From contig NZ_JAEL01000017.1 in the NCBI RefSeq assembly GCF_000518885.1, forward strand, positions 1 to 44,222: a stretch of 44,222 bases of DNA, in the 5' to 3' direction. Positions within the stretch are counted from its first letter, which is position 1. Each line of letters starts with the position of its first letter. Shown in pieces: positions 31,617-39,700 of this stretch. The translations under genes and the position numbers were made by a program. The stretch comes from Bacillus sp. J33. GTDB lineage: Bacteria > Bacillota > Bacilli > Bacillales > Cytobacillaceae. The notes under the pieces were generated by a model. That model was given only the letters and a program-made list of their open reading frames with translations. It ran no database searches and was not told where the DNA came from.

Positions 31617-31655
31617 AAAAAGGCATGATGGCCAAGGCTGTCATGCCTTTTTGTA
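31617..31655 (+). terminator. Strong rho-independent terminator
   Basis: A perfect 12-bp stem (AAAAAGGCATGA with TCATGCCTTTTT), then GTATT. Confidence 0.9.
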
Positions 31656-31728
31656 TTATGTTTCATAGTGTTTTATAAACAAAATTTCCAATCTATCAAT
31701 CAAATAAAACTATAGATCAGCGGTTTTT

Positions 31729-31756
31729 AAAAAAGAGGATGGCATCGGCCATCCTC
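31729..31756 (-). terminator. Rho-independent terminator
   Basis: GAGGATGGC pairs with GCCATCCTC around 4 bases and is followed on the minus strand by a T run. It ends the fatty acid transporter gene. Confidence 0.85.
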
Positions 31757-31764
31757 ATGTATTT

Positions 31765-33084
31765 CTATAAAAACAGCAATCCAAGGGAAATGACTGCGCC
31801 GCTCACAAGCAAAGTCAATACACAGTATCCCATAATATCCTTTGCCTTTAAGCCGGCAATCGCCAGTGCAGGCAGAGCCCAGAAAGGCTGGATTAAGTTC
31901 GTCCAGGCATCTCCCCAGGCAACAGCCATTGCTGTTTTTGGAATGGAAACATCCAATGCCTTTGCAGCTTCGAGCATAACTGGAGCCTGGACTGCCCATT
32001 GGCCGCCGCCGGACGGAACAAAGAAGTTAACAAGGCCGGCACTTAGGAATGCAAAGAAGTGGAATGTAAATTCATTCGAAATGGAAACAAATCCTTCTGA
32101 CATTACAGCCGCCAATCCTGATGCTGTCATCATGCCCATAATTCCCGCGTAAAATGGAAACTGAATAATAATGCCGCTTGCCCCTTTAACGGCATTCACA
32201 ACCGCTTCCAGGAATTGTTTAGGTGTTCCATGGAAAAGAATGCCGAGGAATAGGAACAAGAAGTTAACAATATCCAAGTTAAGCTTGAATCCATTCGTAG
32301 CAAAATAGTAAAACAGGAAAACAAGTCCAAAAATTCCGATCAGAAGTGATATAATTCGGCTGTTTTCTAAACGTTCAGCCGGTGTCATGGCCCCTTTTTC
32401 AAGAGCGGCAGCCTGAACATCATCCTGAAGAAGGGCAGGATCTACAGCGATTGTCTCATCTTTGGAAGGCATCATAAAGCGGTTAATAAATGGCAAAACC
32501 AGGAATATCGCCAGAACAATTAAAAGGTTAAAGCCGGCAAATATGGTTTGATCTGTTGAGATTACACCGATCATTTCTTCCGAAAAGTGGCCAGGCGTAG
32601 CAATCGTTAATGGAATGGAGCCGGAAATTCCCCCATGCCAGACGATGAATCCTGAGTAAGCGCTTGCAATTAAAAGCCGATAGTCGACGTTTTTAACCTT
32701 TTTAGCCAGTTCTTTGGCAAATAAGGCACCAATGACAAGTCCGAATCCCCAGTTGATTAAGCTGGCAATCATGGATACAACCGTGACAATCATAATGGCC
32801 TGGCCTGGTGACTTTGCGGTTGAGGCAAGAGCGCCTAGCCCCTTCTTAAAAAATTGGCTGCTTGCCAAGACATGTCCTGTAACCAATACCAAGACCATTT
32901 GCATGGAGAACACTAAAAGGCCCCAAAAACCATTGCCCCAATGCTGAACCATCTGATAAGGTCCGCTGTCAGTGAAAATCAAGCCTAATCCAAATACGGC
33001 AAAAGTTAGGATAATAACAAATAAAAATGGATCAGGCAGGTACCGCTGCATAATGCGGTTAAAGAAAGATACCAGTACTTTCAT
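31765..33084 (-). CDS. Short-chain fatty acid transporter (AtoE family)
   Basis: A 439-residue membrane protein, start ATG 33084 behind AAGGGGG. The family signatures are FFNRIMQRYLPDPFLFVIILT at the N-terminus, LINWGFGLVIGALFAKELAK (about 108-127), IVWHGGISGSIPLTIATPGH (about 146-165) and SAGLVNFFVPSGGGQWAVQAPVM in the second half. These define the AtoE-type uptake systems for short-chain fatty acids such as butyrate and acetoacetate. No ato genes are nearby, so the substrate is inferred from family. Single gene. Confidence 0.9.
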   Translation of the reverse strand: MKVLVSFFNRIMQRYLPDPFLFVIILTFAVFGLGLIFTDSGPYQMVQHWGNGFWGLLVFSMQMVLVLVTGHVLASSQFFKKGLGALASTAKSPGQAIMIVTVVSMIASLINWGFGLVIGALFAKELAKKVKNVDYRLLIASAYSGFIVWHGGISGSIPLTIATPGHFSEEMIGVISTDQTIFAGFNLLIVLAIFLVLPFINRFMMPSKDETIAVDPALLQDDVQAAALEKGAMTPAERLENSRIISLLIGIFGLVFLFYYFATNGFKLNLDIVNFLFLFLGILFHGTPKQFLEAVVNAVKGASGIIIQFPFYAGIMGMMTASGLAAVMSEGFVSISNEFTFHFFAFLSAGLVNFFVPSGGGQWAVQAPVMLEAAKALDVSIPKTAMAVAWGDAWTNLIQPFWALPALAIAGLKAKDIMGYCVLTLLVSGAVISLGLLFL

Positions 33085-33225
33085 GATGTAACCCCCTTAA
33101 AAAAATAAATACCCTAAACCTATTATATTTTCTGTAAAATTCCCTATATTCCTTCTTTTCTGAAATAATATTTAAATTAGGTGCCATTCCGATTACTATT
33201 AAAGGGATTAATGAAAGGAGACAAG

Positions 33226-33717
33226 ATGATGGACGTTCACATTAAGAAAGCGGATTTTGGCGATCAGGCCATTTTAAAAAACATGTATGCTTTCTACCTT
33301 CATGATCTATCAAGGTACACAAACGCGCTGGATATAAATGATGACGGGACATATGAATTTGATGCTTTTGGACTGATATGGGAAAAAGAAGGTGTGAAGC
33401 CTTATTTCATTATTGCTGATGGGCGCCTGGCTGGTTTTTTTCTTTTGCTGCGTACCCCTTTTTTGGAAAAGGCGGATTACTGCGTAAATGATCTATTTAT
33501 TTACAATGCGTTTAGAAGGAAAAAAGCAGCAGAATCAGCAATCAAACTCCTTTTTAATGGGTTTAAAGGAACCTACTATATTGAGCAGTTAAAACAAAAT
33601 GATCCTGCCATCCGTTTTTGGAAAAAGATATATCAGGATTATCAGCTAGATTTTAAGGAAATAACACGAACCGAAGACGGAGAAGAGTGCTTAGGGCAGT
33701 TCTTCAACGTGGAATAA
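33226..33717 (+). CDS. GNAT-family acetyltransferase
   Basis: A protein of 163 residues from ATG 33226 (or 162 from 33229), behind AAAGGAG. It opens MMDVHIKKADFGDQAILKNM and has the pattern of GNAT enzymes: PYFIIADGRLAGFFLLL (strands 2-4), then DYCVNDLFIYNAFRRKKAAESAI, where RRKKAAE stands in the place of the acetyl-CoA loop (Q/RxxGxG/A), and NDPAIRFWKKIY near the end. The acetyl-CoA loop departs from consensus, as in the YpeA/YjaB-like small GNATs. Acceptor substrate unknown. Confidence 0.75.
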   Translation: MMDVHIKKADFGDQAILKNMYAFYLHDLSRYTNALDINDDGTYEFDAFGLIWEKEGVKPYFIIADGRLAGFFLLLRTPFLEKADYCVNDLFIYNAFRRKKAAESAIKLLFNGFKGTYYIEQLKQNDPAIRFWKKIYQDYQLDFKEITRTEDGEECLGQFFNVE

Positions 33718-33746
33718 AAAACAGACCTTTTTGACAGAGGTCTGTA
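33716..33746 (-). terminator. Terminator left from the BCCT remnant
   Basis: ACAGACC pairs with GGTCTGT; only on the minus strand is the stem followed by TTTTT. It therefore belongs to the leftward BCCT remnant rather than to the GNAT gene, whose end it overlaps. Confidence 0.6.
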
Positions 33747-33750
33747 CATG

Positions 33751-33950
33751 CTATTTCTTCCGTTTAACCGGTACCGTTTCTTTGCGAAGCAATTTTATTA
33801 AGGATGCACACATCAAAATCAAAATAATGGTAAACGGAAGTACTGAGACGAGAGATGCAGTCTGCAGCCCCTCTAGTCCGCTGCTTAAGAGCAAAACAGC
33901 GGCAATAGCCCCCATTAAAATACCCCATACCATCCGAACCAGGCAATGGC
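33751..33950 (-). pseudogene. C-terminal remnant of a second BCCT transporter
   Basis: A leftward open stretch of 60 codons encodes MVWGILMGAIAAVLLLSSGLEGLQTASLVSVLPFTIILILM and a basic tail. This is the last two helices of a betaine transporter: compare the same region of the BCCT gene at 2601, VKIVWGLFLSASAIVLMLSGG. The sequence upstream of 33933 no longer matches, and no ribosome site precedes it. It is a decayed gene with a surviving terminator. Its sequence differs clearly from the intact copy, so it is not a recent duplicate of it. Confidence 0.75.
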
Positions 33951-34125
33951 TCTTCTTTTCTGTCTAATCAATCATGGGAATTGGATTATTCGGCGTAACT
34001 CTATAAAATGGAATTAAATAGAAGGGGAAAAGCGATCCGGAAATGGAGAAAGAGACATATCCCTAAAATACCTTATCCTTAATAGGATGACCTAGACCTG
34101 TAACGATTTAATAAGGAGAGCTCAG

Positions 34126-34800
34126 ATGGATATTCATGTATTAATAAAGCTTTTTGAGGAAAACAGATGTGAAGAGGATGTGGTTCCCATGCAAAACTAC
34201 ATGAAAAAAAAGTTTCCTTTCCTAGGAATTAAAACGCCTAAGAGAAGGCTTTTATTAAAAGAGCTTTTTAATCAGACAGGGCTTTTAAAGGAGGGATTCA
34301 AGCCAGAGTTTGCAGAAGCACTATGGGAAATGGAAGAGCGGGAATATCAATATGCTGCACTCGACTATATTGGAAAATTTACAAAGAAATTGGACAAGAG
34401 TCATCTGGAATTAGTGGAAAGGCTGATTGTGACCAAATCGTGGTGGGATACGGTCGATATGCTTGCCTCCCACGCAGTCGGTTCGATTGCATCAAATAGT
34501 CCGGAAGTCATCGGAGAGAAAATTGATGGATGGGCCATCAGCGAGAATATGTGGCTTCGCAGGAGCGCAATATTGTTTCAGTTAAAATATAAAGCCAGAA
34601 CGGATGAAGAATTGTTATATCAATATATTCTTTTTAATAACGAAAGCAAGGAATTTTTCATTCAAAAGGCGATTGGATGGGCTCTCCGTGAATATTCCAA
34701 AACAAACCCTGATTCGGTAAAGAATTTTATTGATTCCAATCCACTTGCCAAGTTAAGTATCAGGGAAGGCAGCAAATATTTAAACAAAAGGCAGCTTTAG
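34126..34800 (+). CDS. alkD: AlkD-type DNA alkylation repair glycosylase
   Basis: A 224-residue HEAT-repeat DNA glycosylase that removes 3-methyladenine and 7-methylguanine lesions. ATG 34126 follows AAGGAGAG. KSWWDTVDMLASH holds Trp107 and Asp111, and IGWALREYSKTNP holds Trp185. With an offset of two, these match the catalytic Trp109, Asp113 and Trp187 of B. cereus AlkD. The opening LIKLFEENRCEEDVVPMQNYMKKKFPFLGIKTPKRR is the family N-terminus. Length is slightly under B. cereus AlkD. Single gene. Confidence 0.92.
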   Translation: MDIHVLIKLFEENRCEEDVVPMQNYMKKKFPFLGIKTPKRRLLLKELFNQTGLLKEGFKPEFAEALWEMEEREYQYAALDYIGKFTKKLDKSHLELVERLIVTKSWWDTVDMLASHAVGSIASNSPEVIGEKIDGWAISENMWLRRSAILFQLKYKARTDEELLYQYILFNNESKEFFIQKAIGWALREYSKTNPDSVKNFIDSNPLAKLSIREGSKYLNKRQL

Positions 34801-34802
34801 TA

Positions 34803-35018
34803 AGGTTTGTTGTTTTTCGGGCGGCAAATAAGGTTAACCAACTGAGTTGATTGTAGCGGAGGGCACTTGACTCCAGCTCAGAAGAGAGGGAAATGGGAGA
34901 CCCCACAGGCGAAGCAGAGGAGGCTCTCATTCCTCCCCGCGGGAAAGCTTGAGTGCCCGTAGCAGAAATCAACGGGCAGTATTTATAAGAAAAAACAACC
35001 ATTTATGAGAAAAGAGCC
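34803..35018 (+). repeat. MITE-like repeat, family A, 216-bp copy
   Basis: It opens AAGGTTTGTTGTTTTTCGGG with a small deletion in the left end and ends TTTATGAGAAAAGAGCC. The inner arms GTTGATTGTAGCGGAGGGCA and a complementary TGCCCGTAGCAGAAATCAAC form a long imperfect hairpin. It lacks the roughly 65-bp module seen in the copy at 18021-18300. Both copies are followed by a similar AAATAAA tail. Confidence 0.65.
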
Positions 35019-35094
35019 AAATAAAAATAAAGAACATGATAAAATGGCAAAATAAATTATTTAGAAAAAATACTAGGCCAGAAGGTGAGATAAC

Positions 35095-35955
35095 ATGATT
35101 AAATGCATTGCCAGCGATATGGATGGAACACTTTTAACAGCAACACAGAAAATAACGGATGAGAATATAAAAGCCATAAAAGCAGCACAGGAAAAAGGTG
35201 TAGATGTTGTGATTGCAACCGGGCGTTCGTACTTTGAAGCAAGTTTCGTCCTAGAGGAAGCAGGCATCACTGCCCCCATTATTTGTGTGAATGGTGCTGA
35301 GGTAAGGGCTGCAGATGGAAAGGTAGTTTCTTCTAATCCGCTTGATAAGGAATTGGCTAAAAAAGCTGCCTATATCCTATTAGAGAATAATGTTTATTTC
35401 GAGGTATATACAAACCAAGGTACATATACAATCGATGAGGACCGAGGCGTTTCAATTATAGTCGATATCTTTCTAAGCGGAAATCCTGAAGCAGATGATA
35501 TTGATAAGGTCACGAAAGCTGCTGAGGAGCGCTTTAAGAAAGGATTGGTCCATAAAGTGAACAGCTATGATGAGCTGTTCAGCGATGAAGAGCATCAAAT
35601 TTATAAGCTGCTTGCGTTCTCATTTGAACCAGATTTTCTCACTTCAGCAAAAGAGGAACTGCTTAAACTCGAAGGCATGGCCGTAAGTTCATCAGGCGAT
35701 GAGAACCTGGAGCTGACAAGTACTGCTGCACAAAAGGGAATTGCCCTTGAAGCTTTTGTAAAAGAAAAAGGAATTTCACTTCTAGAAACAATGGCAATTG
35801 GCGACAATTATAATGATTTGTCCATGTTTAAGCGGGCTGGAAGGTCAGTCGCAATGGGAAATGCCGATGACATCATCAAAGCGCAATGTGATTTTGTCAC
35901 ATCTACGAACGAAGAAAGCGGAGTAGCCAAGGCAATTTGGAAAGTGCTTGAGTAA
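35095..35955 (+). CDS. Cof-type HAD phosphatase
   Basis: A 286-residue hydrolase of the HAD superfamily, Cof/YbiV group, start ATG 35095 behind AAGGTGAG. Motif I is ASDMDGTLL (residues 6-14, nucleophile Asp8), motif II VVIATGRSYFEA, motif III a conserved Lys before GIALEAFVKEKGI, and motif IV MAIGDNYNDLSMF (about 235-247). The large type C2b cap lies between motifs II and III. These enzymes remove phosphate from sugar phosphates or cofactors; substrate unknown. The sugar dehydrogenase gene follows 25 bases later and may be cotranscribed. Confidence 0.88.
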   Translation: MIKCIASDMDGTLLTATQKITDENIKAIKAAQEKGVDVVIATGRSYFEASFVLEEAGITAPIICVNGAEVRAADGKVVSSNPLDKELAKKAAYILLENNVYFEVYTNQGTYTIDEDRGVSIIVDIFLSGNPEADDIDKVTKAAEERFKKGLVHKVNSYDELFSDEEHQIYKLLAFSFEPDFLTSAKEELLKLEGMAVSSSGDENLELTSTAAQKGIALEAFVKEKGISLLETMAIGDNYNDLSMFKRAGRSVAMGNADDIIKAQCDFVTSTNEESGVAKAIWKVLE

Positions 35956-35980
35956 AATGTAAAAGGAGGATGAGAGCTGT

Positions 35981-37066
35981 ATGAAAAAGTTGATAGGTGT
36001 ATGGCTGCTGGCTATTATCTGGTTGGCCGGATGCTCAAATGCCGGGGAAAATGAGGTTGAGGAGAAAGGTGAGGAAATGGAGGCCAGCCTCCCTTCCAGA
36101 GAAGAACCTAGCATCATGGCTGATGAGCTGGATATCCCATGGTCCATTGATAAAACGGGAGAAACCTTTTATATATCGGAAAGACAGGGGAGCATTGTAA
36201 AAATTCAAGAAGGAAAGAAAGAACGGCAAAAGGTTGAGTTGGAAAAGAGGCTCTCAACCGCTGCAGAAGCCGGTTTTTTGGGCTTTGTGCTGTCACCTGA
36301 CTTTGCCAAATCGAATGAAGCATATGCCTATTACACCTATGAAAACAGCTCTGGCCAGTTTAACCGTATTGTCATCCTCCAGCTTCAGGATGGAATTTGG
36401 AAAGAGGATAAGCTTTTGCTGGACAAAATTCCAAGCGGCCAATTTCATCATGGCGGCAGACTTGAAATTGGCCCTGATGGCAAGCTTTATGCCACCACTG
36501 GCGATGCCGCAACTGATCCTGAAATTGCCCAGGATGCAGGTTCCCTGGGAGGGAAAATACTAAGGATGAACTTGGACGGTACTATACCTTCTGACAATCC
36601 TTTCCCTGATTCCTATGTCTATAGCTATGGCCACCGCAATCCGCAGGGGCTGGCCTGGTCAGATGACGGAACTTTGTATGCAAGTGACCACGGCCCTGAA
36701 GCCAATGATGAAATTAATCAAATTATGGCTGGAAAGAACTATGGCTGGCCTGTCATCAAAGGGAATGAAAAGAAGGAAGGCATGGAGTCTCCCTTATTTA
36801 CTTCAGGTGATGATGAAACCTGGGCTCCTTCCGGCATGGATTATCACGGCGGCAAGCTTTACACCGCTGCCTTAAGAGGGAGTGCAGTTCTGGAATTTGA
36901 TCTGGAAACGAGAGAGATTCGGAAGGCTGTTTCAAACCTGGGCAGGATCCGGGATGTCTTTATTGAAGGGGACAGCCTTTATTTTATAAGCAACAATACG
37001 GATGGCCGCGGAAATCCGCTTGAAAAGGATGACAAGCTTTATCAAATTTCGCTGTCTGATATCTAA
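35981..37066 (+). CDS. PQQ-type sugar dehydrogenase lipoprotein
   Basis: A 361-residue exported protein with a lipoprotein signal ending IWLAGC (Cys about 18), start ATG 35981 behind AAAGGAGG. The mature part is the beta-propeller of the glucose/sorbosone dehydrogenase family: ADELDIPWSIDKTG, EAGFLGFVLSPDFAKSNEAYAYYTY, FHHGGRLEIGPDGKLYATTGDA, YSYGHRNPQGLAW, YASDHGPEANDEIN, GKNYGWPVI. The His, Arg and Gln positions that hold the quinone in soluble aldose dehydrogenases appear kept (HHGGR, HRNPQG). Many Bacillus members have no proven PQQ supply, so actual activity is uncertain. Confidence 0.85.
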   Translation: MKKLIGVWLLAIIWLAGCSNAGENEVEEKGEEMEASLPSREEPSIMADELDIPWSIDKTGETFYISERQGSIVKIQEGKKERQKVELEKRLSTAAEAGFLGFVLSPDFAKSNEAYAYYTYENSSGQFNRIVILQLQDGIWKEDKLLLDKIPSGQFHHGGRLEIGPDGKLYATTGDAATDPEIAQDAGSLGGKILRMNLDGTIPSDNPFPDSYVYSYGHRNPQGLAWSDDGTLYASDHGPEANDEINQIMAGKNYGWPVIKGNEKKEGMESPLFTSGDDETWAPSGMDYHGGKLYTAALRGSAVLEFDLETREIRKAVSNLGRIRDVFIEGDSLYFISNNTDGRGNPLEKDDKLYQISLSDI

Positions 37067-37093
37067 AAAGCCTGGCAGCTGCCAGGCTTTATT
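37065..37093. terminator. Bidirectional terminator
   Basis: A perfect palindrome AAGCCTGGCAGCTGCCAGGCTT, preceded by A and followed by TATTCC. It serves the sugar dehydrogenase gene and the converging tetR gene. Confidence 0.75.
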
Positions 37094-37736
37094 CCTTTGA
37101 AAGACCATGCATGATAAATTGAATGGTAAGCTCAATTTCTTTTTCATCATCCCAATCGGCCTCAGGCAGTAATAGATACCTGGTAATTAAAAAACCGAAT
37201 ATGGATGTAAATGTCATTCGAACAGCACTAAAAGCCGGAATATCAATAATTTGGCCTTTTTTTTGATAGAACTTAACCAGGCTAACAAAGCGTTCGAATA
37301 CTTTTTTGGCAATATGTTCTTTAAATTGTTCCTTAAGCTCAGGATGAAAAGGGATTTCCTGTATGAGGATCTTAATTAAAGACATATTGTTTTTTAGAAA
37401 ATCAATCCGGTTCGCCATAATGGCTCTTAAAAAATCTTCATACCGTTCATATTTATGATCGATTACTTTGTATAAGTCTTTTATGACAAATGGAGCAAGC
37501 AGTTTTGCCATCATAGGGGAAACGATTCCCAGCAGCAAATCCTTTTTCGTTTTATAGTGCCTGAAGATGGTTCCTTCTGCAACTCCTGCTTTTTTGGCGA
37601 TTTCACTTGTTGAAGTGGCTGCATAGCCTTTCTCGGAAAACGACTCAATCGCTGCGGCGATAATTTTCTTTTGCTTATCTGTCAGCCCTTCTTCTTCCTG
37701 GAATAGCTCTTCTATTATTGAATCCTGCTCTGGCAT
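37089..37736 (-). CDS. TetR/AcrR-family repressor, last gene of ABC operon
   Basis: A 215-residue repressor, start ATG 37736 behind AAAGGAG. The helix-turn-helix IIAAAIESFSEKGYAATSTSEIAKKAGVAEGTIFRHYKTKKDLL (residues about 24-67, seen in parts) is a typical TetR N-terminus. The C-terminal ligand domain is like that of drug or fatty-acid responsive members. It lies 68 bases after the permease in the same direction, with a possible own -10 (TATAAT at 37778-37773, minus) but a poor -35. Two identical 14-bp operators flank the promoter of this operon at 39560, so autoregulation is likely. Confidence 0.88.
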   Translation of the reverse strand: MPEQDSIIEELFQEEEGLTDKQKKIIAAAIESFSEKGYAATSTSEIAKKAGVAEGTIFRHYKTKKDLLLGIVSPMMAKLLAPFVIKDLYKVIDHKYERYEDFLRAIMANRIDFLKNNMSLIKILIQEIPFHPELKEQFKEHIAKKVFERFVSLVKFYQKKGQIIDIPAFSAVRMTFTSIFGFLITRYLLLPEADWDDEKEIELTIQFIMHGLSKE

Positions 37737-37804
37737 AGTAGACTCCTTTATCCGTACATTTTCTATAGCTTTATTATAACGGATTAAAAATATAAAAAGA
37801 AATT

Positions 37805-38833
37805 TTATATTTTACGATACCGCCTCAGGGCAGCAATATTAAGAATCATAAAGAGCAGAGAGAAGCCCAATAAAACCAGCAGATCTTTATAAATGATTTC
37901 CCAGCCGAAACCTCTCACCATCACATTCCTTAGTGCTTCAGCTGCATAATATAAAGGAGTTAAGGGTCCAATCCAGCTGAGCCATTCTGATATGGTCTCA
38001 AGATTGAATAATCCGGAAAAAAAGATTTGAGGTACAACAATAAGCGGAATAAACTGGATCATTTGAAGCTCATTATTGGCAAAGGAAGATAGCAGGATTC
38101 CCAGAGTCAATGCGGTTAGGGATAGAAGCAAGGTAATGAGCAGGACATACCCAAAAGCACCTTCCATCAGCATGCCAAGCACATAGATGGCATACCAGGC
38201 GATTACGGTTGCCTGGATCATGGTGAAAACGCCAAAACCAATGATATAGCCCAACACGATCTCCCATCTTCTAAGCGGACTTGTTAGAAGTCTTTCAAGT
38301 GTGCCTGTAGTCCTCTCGCGCAAAAAGGAAACACCCGCAATCAGGAATACAAAGAAAAAGACGAAAAAACCAAGCAAAACAGGACCGAAATAATCAAACT
38401 GACCCATGTCGCTGGAGCCGAATAAATAATCTACCTTCAATTCCGGGTCTGCGCCATTTTGCTGCAATGGTCTTAATGCATTCTGTACCCAACTCATGAC
38501 AGAACCATTTACACTTGGATCGCTTCCTTCAAGGACCAGGGATGGGGACATTTGATCAAACAACAGATACCCGTCCAGCTTCTTGAGTGATAAATCATTT
38601 TCTGCCAGATTAGCAGATTCATATTGTTTAATAGTAGCATCTTCCAAGTTTAATTGAGCCTCAATTTGTTCAGGCAGATTCACAAGTCCGATGGAAGGCG
38701 TATATTCGTCTCCATTGAAGACAAGGTGAAGCATGGTAAGGACAAGTATGGGTGCGAAAATTAAAAGTGCCATTGTACGTTTATCTCTTATTATTTGGCG
38801 GAGTATTCTTATAACCAGCGCTGTAATCCTCAT
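37805..38833 (-). CDS. ABC-2 exporter permease (YhgE/NatB-like)
   Basis: A 342-residue permease, ATG 38833 with GGAGGT 7 bases before it. It has an N-terminal helix, a long outer loop (about residues 40-165, NGDEYTPSIGLVNLPEQIEA onward), then five helices with the ABC-2 signature SFLRERTTGTLERLLTSPLRRWEIVLGYI (about 180-208) and PQIFFSGLFNLETISEWLSW. This is the layout of drug or sodium exporters such as YhfI/LinrA-type ABC-2 permeases. It is the partner of the ATPase just upstream, whose end it overlaps at 38835. The substrate is unknown. Confidence 0.85.
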   Translation of the reverse strand: MRITALVIRILRQIIRDKRTMALLIFAPILVLTMLHLVFNGDEYTPSIGLVNLPEQIEAQLNLEDATIKQYESANLAENDLSLKKLDGYLLFDQMSPSLVLEGSDPSVNGSVMSWVQNALRPLQQNGADPELKVDYLFGSSDMGQFDYFGPVLLGFFVFFFVFLIAGVSFLRERTTGTLERLLTSPLRRWEIVLGYIIGFGVFTMIQATVIAWYAIYVLGMLMEGAFGYVLLITLLLSLTALTLGILLSSFANNELQMIQFIPLIVVPQIFFSGLFNLETISEWLSWIGPLTPLYYAAEALRNVMVRGFGWEIIYKDLLVLLGFSLLFMILNIAALRRYRKI

Positions 38834-38834
38834 C

Positions 38835-39560
38835 TTAAGCACCTCCATATGCCAGGAAGGCATCTTCAATATTGGCCGTACTTGTTTGCTGTCTTAAATC
38901 TTCCGGAGTTCCAGCTGCAATTAGCTGTCCATCCCTAATCATTCCCAGCCTGTCGCACTTTTCTGCTTCATCCATGACATGTGTGGTAACAATAATCGTG
39001 GTTCCCTCTTCTTTTAAAGTGTTAAATGAAGTCCATATGCCTTTTCTGAGTACAGGGTCAATCCCTACTGTGGGTTCATCAAGTATAAGCAGCTTTGGCT
39101 TATGCAAGAGGGAGATTGCCAGTGAGAGCCTCCTCTTCATTCCCCCGGAAAAATTGGAAACAAGCTTATTGAAATGCTCATTTAAGGAAACAATCTCCAT
39201 TACTTCCTTCATCCGCTGCTGTTTTTCCTTGCCTTTTAGTCCGTAAAGGGCAGCAAAGAAATCAAGGTTTTCTTTTGCTGACAATTCGGCGTAAAGGGCA
39301 TCAGATTGCGCCATATAGCCAATTTTTTTCATTAGGTTTAAATTGGGCATTTTTTCACCTAAAATAAAGTTTTCCCCTTGTGAAGGAGCCTCTAATCCTG
39401 CAAGCTGTTTGACAATGGTCGTCTTGCCTGCTCCTGAAGGTCCGAGAAGACCAAAGATTTCTCCCTGAGAAATTTCCAGGCTGATGTTTTTCAAAACCTG
39501 TTGCTTTCCATAGTTTTTTGAAACGTTTTGAATGGAAACGACCGGATTGCTATTGTTCAT
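38835..39560 (-). CDS. ABC exporter ATP-binding protein
   Basis: A 241-residue ATPase, start ATG 39560 behind AGGGGTGA. Walker A GPSGAGKTT (about residue 38), signature NFSGGMKRRLSLA (about 136), Walker B LLILDEPTVGIDP (about 157) and H-loop TTHVMDE (about 192) are complete. It is the first gene of an operon of ATPase, permease and TetR regulator. The promoter TTTACA-17-TATGAT lies at 39629-39601 (minus), flanked by operators. This arrangement usually belongs to inducible drug-export systems. Confidence 0.9.
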   Translation of the reverse strand: MNNSNPVVSIQNVSKNYGKQQVLKNISLEISQGEIFGLLGPSGAGKTTIVKQLAGLEAPSQGENFILGEKMPNLNLMKKIGYMAQSDALYAELSAKENLDFFAALYGLKGKEKQQRMKEVMEIVSLNEHFNKLVSNFSGGMKRRLSLAISLLHKPKLLILDEPTVGIDPVLRKGIWTSFNTLKEEGTTIIVTTHVMDEAEKCDRLGMIRDGQLIAAGTPEDLRQQTSTANIEDAFLAYGGA

Positions 39561-39581
39561 ATTGTCACCCCTTTATAAAAG

Positions 39582-39595
39582 TGAGTAATCACTCA
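39582..39595 (-). promoter_or_regulatory. TetR-type operator, downstream copy
   Basis: TGAGTAATCACTCA, a near-perfect palindrome (TGAGT with ACTCA) just after the -10. An identical copy is at 39631-39644. Together they bracket the promoter. Confidence 0.75.
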
Positions 39596-39600
39596 CTGAA

Positions 39601-39629
39601 ATCATAATGTAAATAATTCAAATTGTAAA
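39601..39629 (-). promoter_or_regulatory. Sigma-A promoter of the ABC/tetR operon
   Basis: On the minus strand TTTACA (39629-39624), a 17-bp spacer, and TATGAT (39606-39601). It fits the housekeeping promoter well. Confidence 0.75.
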
Positions 39630-39630
39630 G

Positions 39631-39644
39631 TGAGTAATCACTCA
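39631..39644 (-). promoter_or_regulatory. TetR-type operator, upstream copy
   Basis: TGAGTAATCACTCA directly next to the -35 box. It is identical to the copy at 39582-39595, with 49 bp between the two starts. Confidence 0.75.
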
Positions 39645-39655
39645 TTTCTTTCGAC

Positions 39656-39683
39656 AAAAAAACCTCTCATCCATGATGAAAGG
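39656..39683 (-). terminator. Terminator of the nos operon
   Basis: On the minus strand CCTTTCATC pairs with GATGAGAGG (8 of 9) around ATG, followed by seven T. It stands after the last gene of the nos cluster. Confidence 0.8.
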
Positions 39684-39700
39684 TCATAAGGCAAAGTTCA

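Noticed and set aside
33764..33946. 60-codon frame overlapping the BCCT remnant
   Set aside because: It is the same stretch in another frame, with no family similarity.
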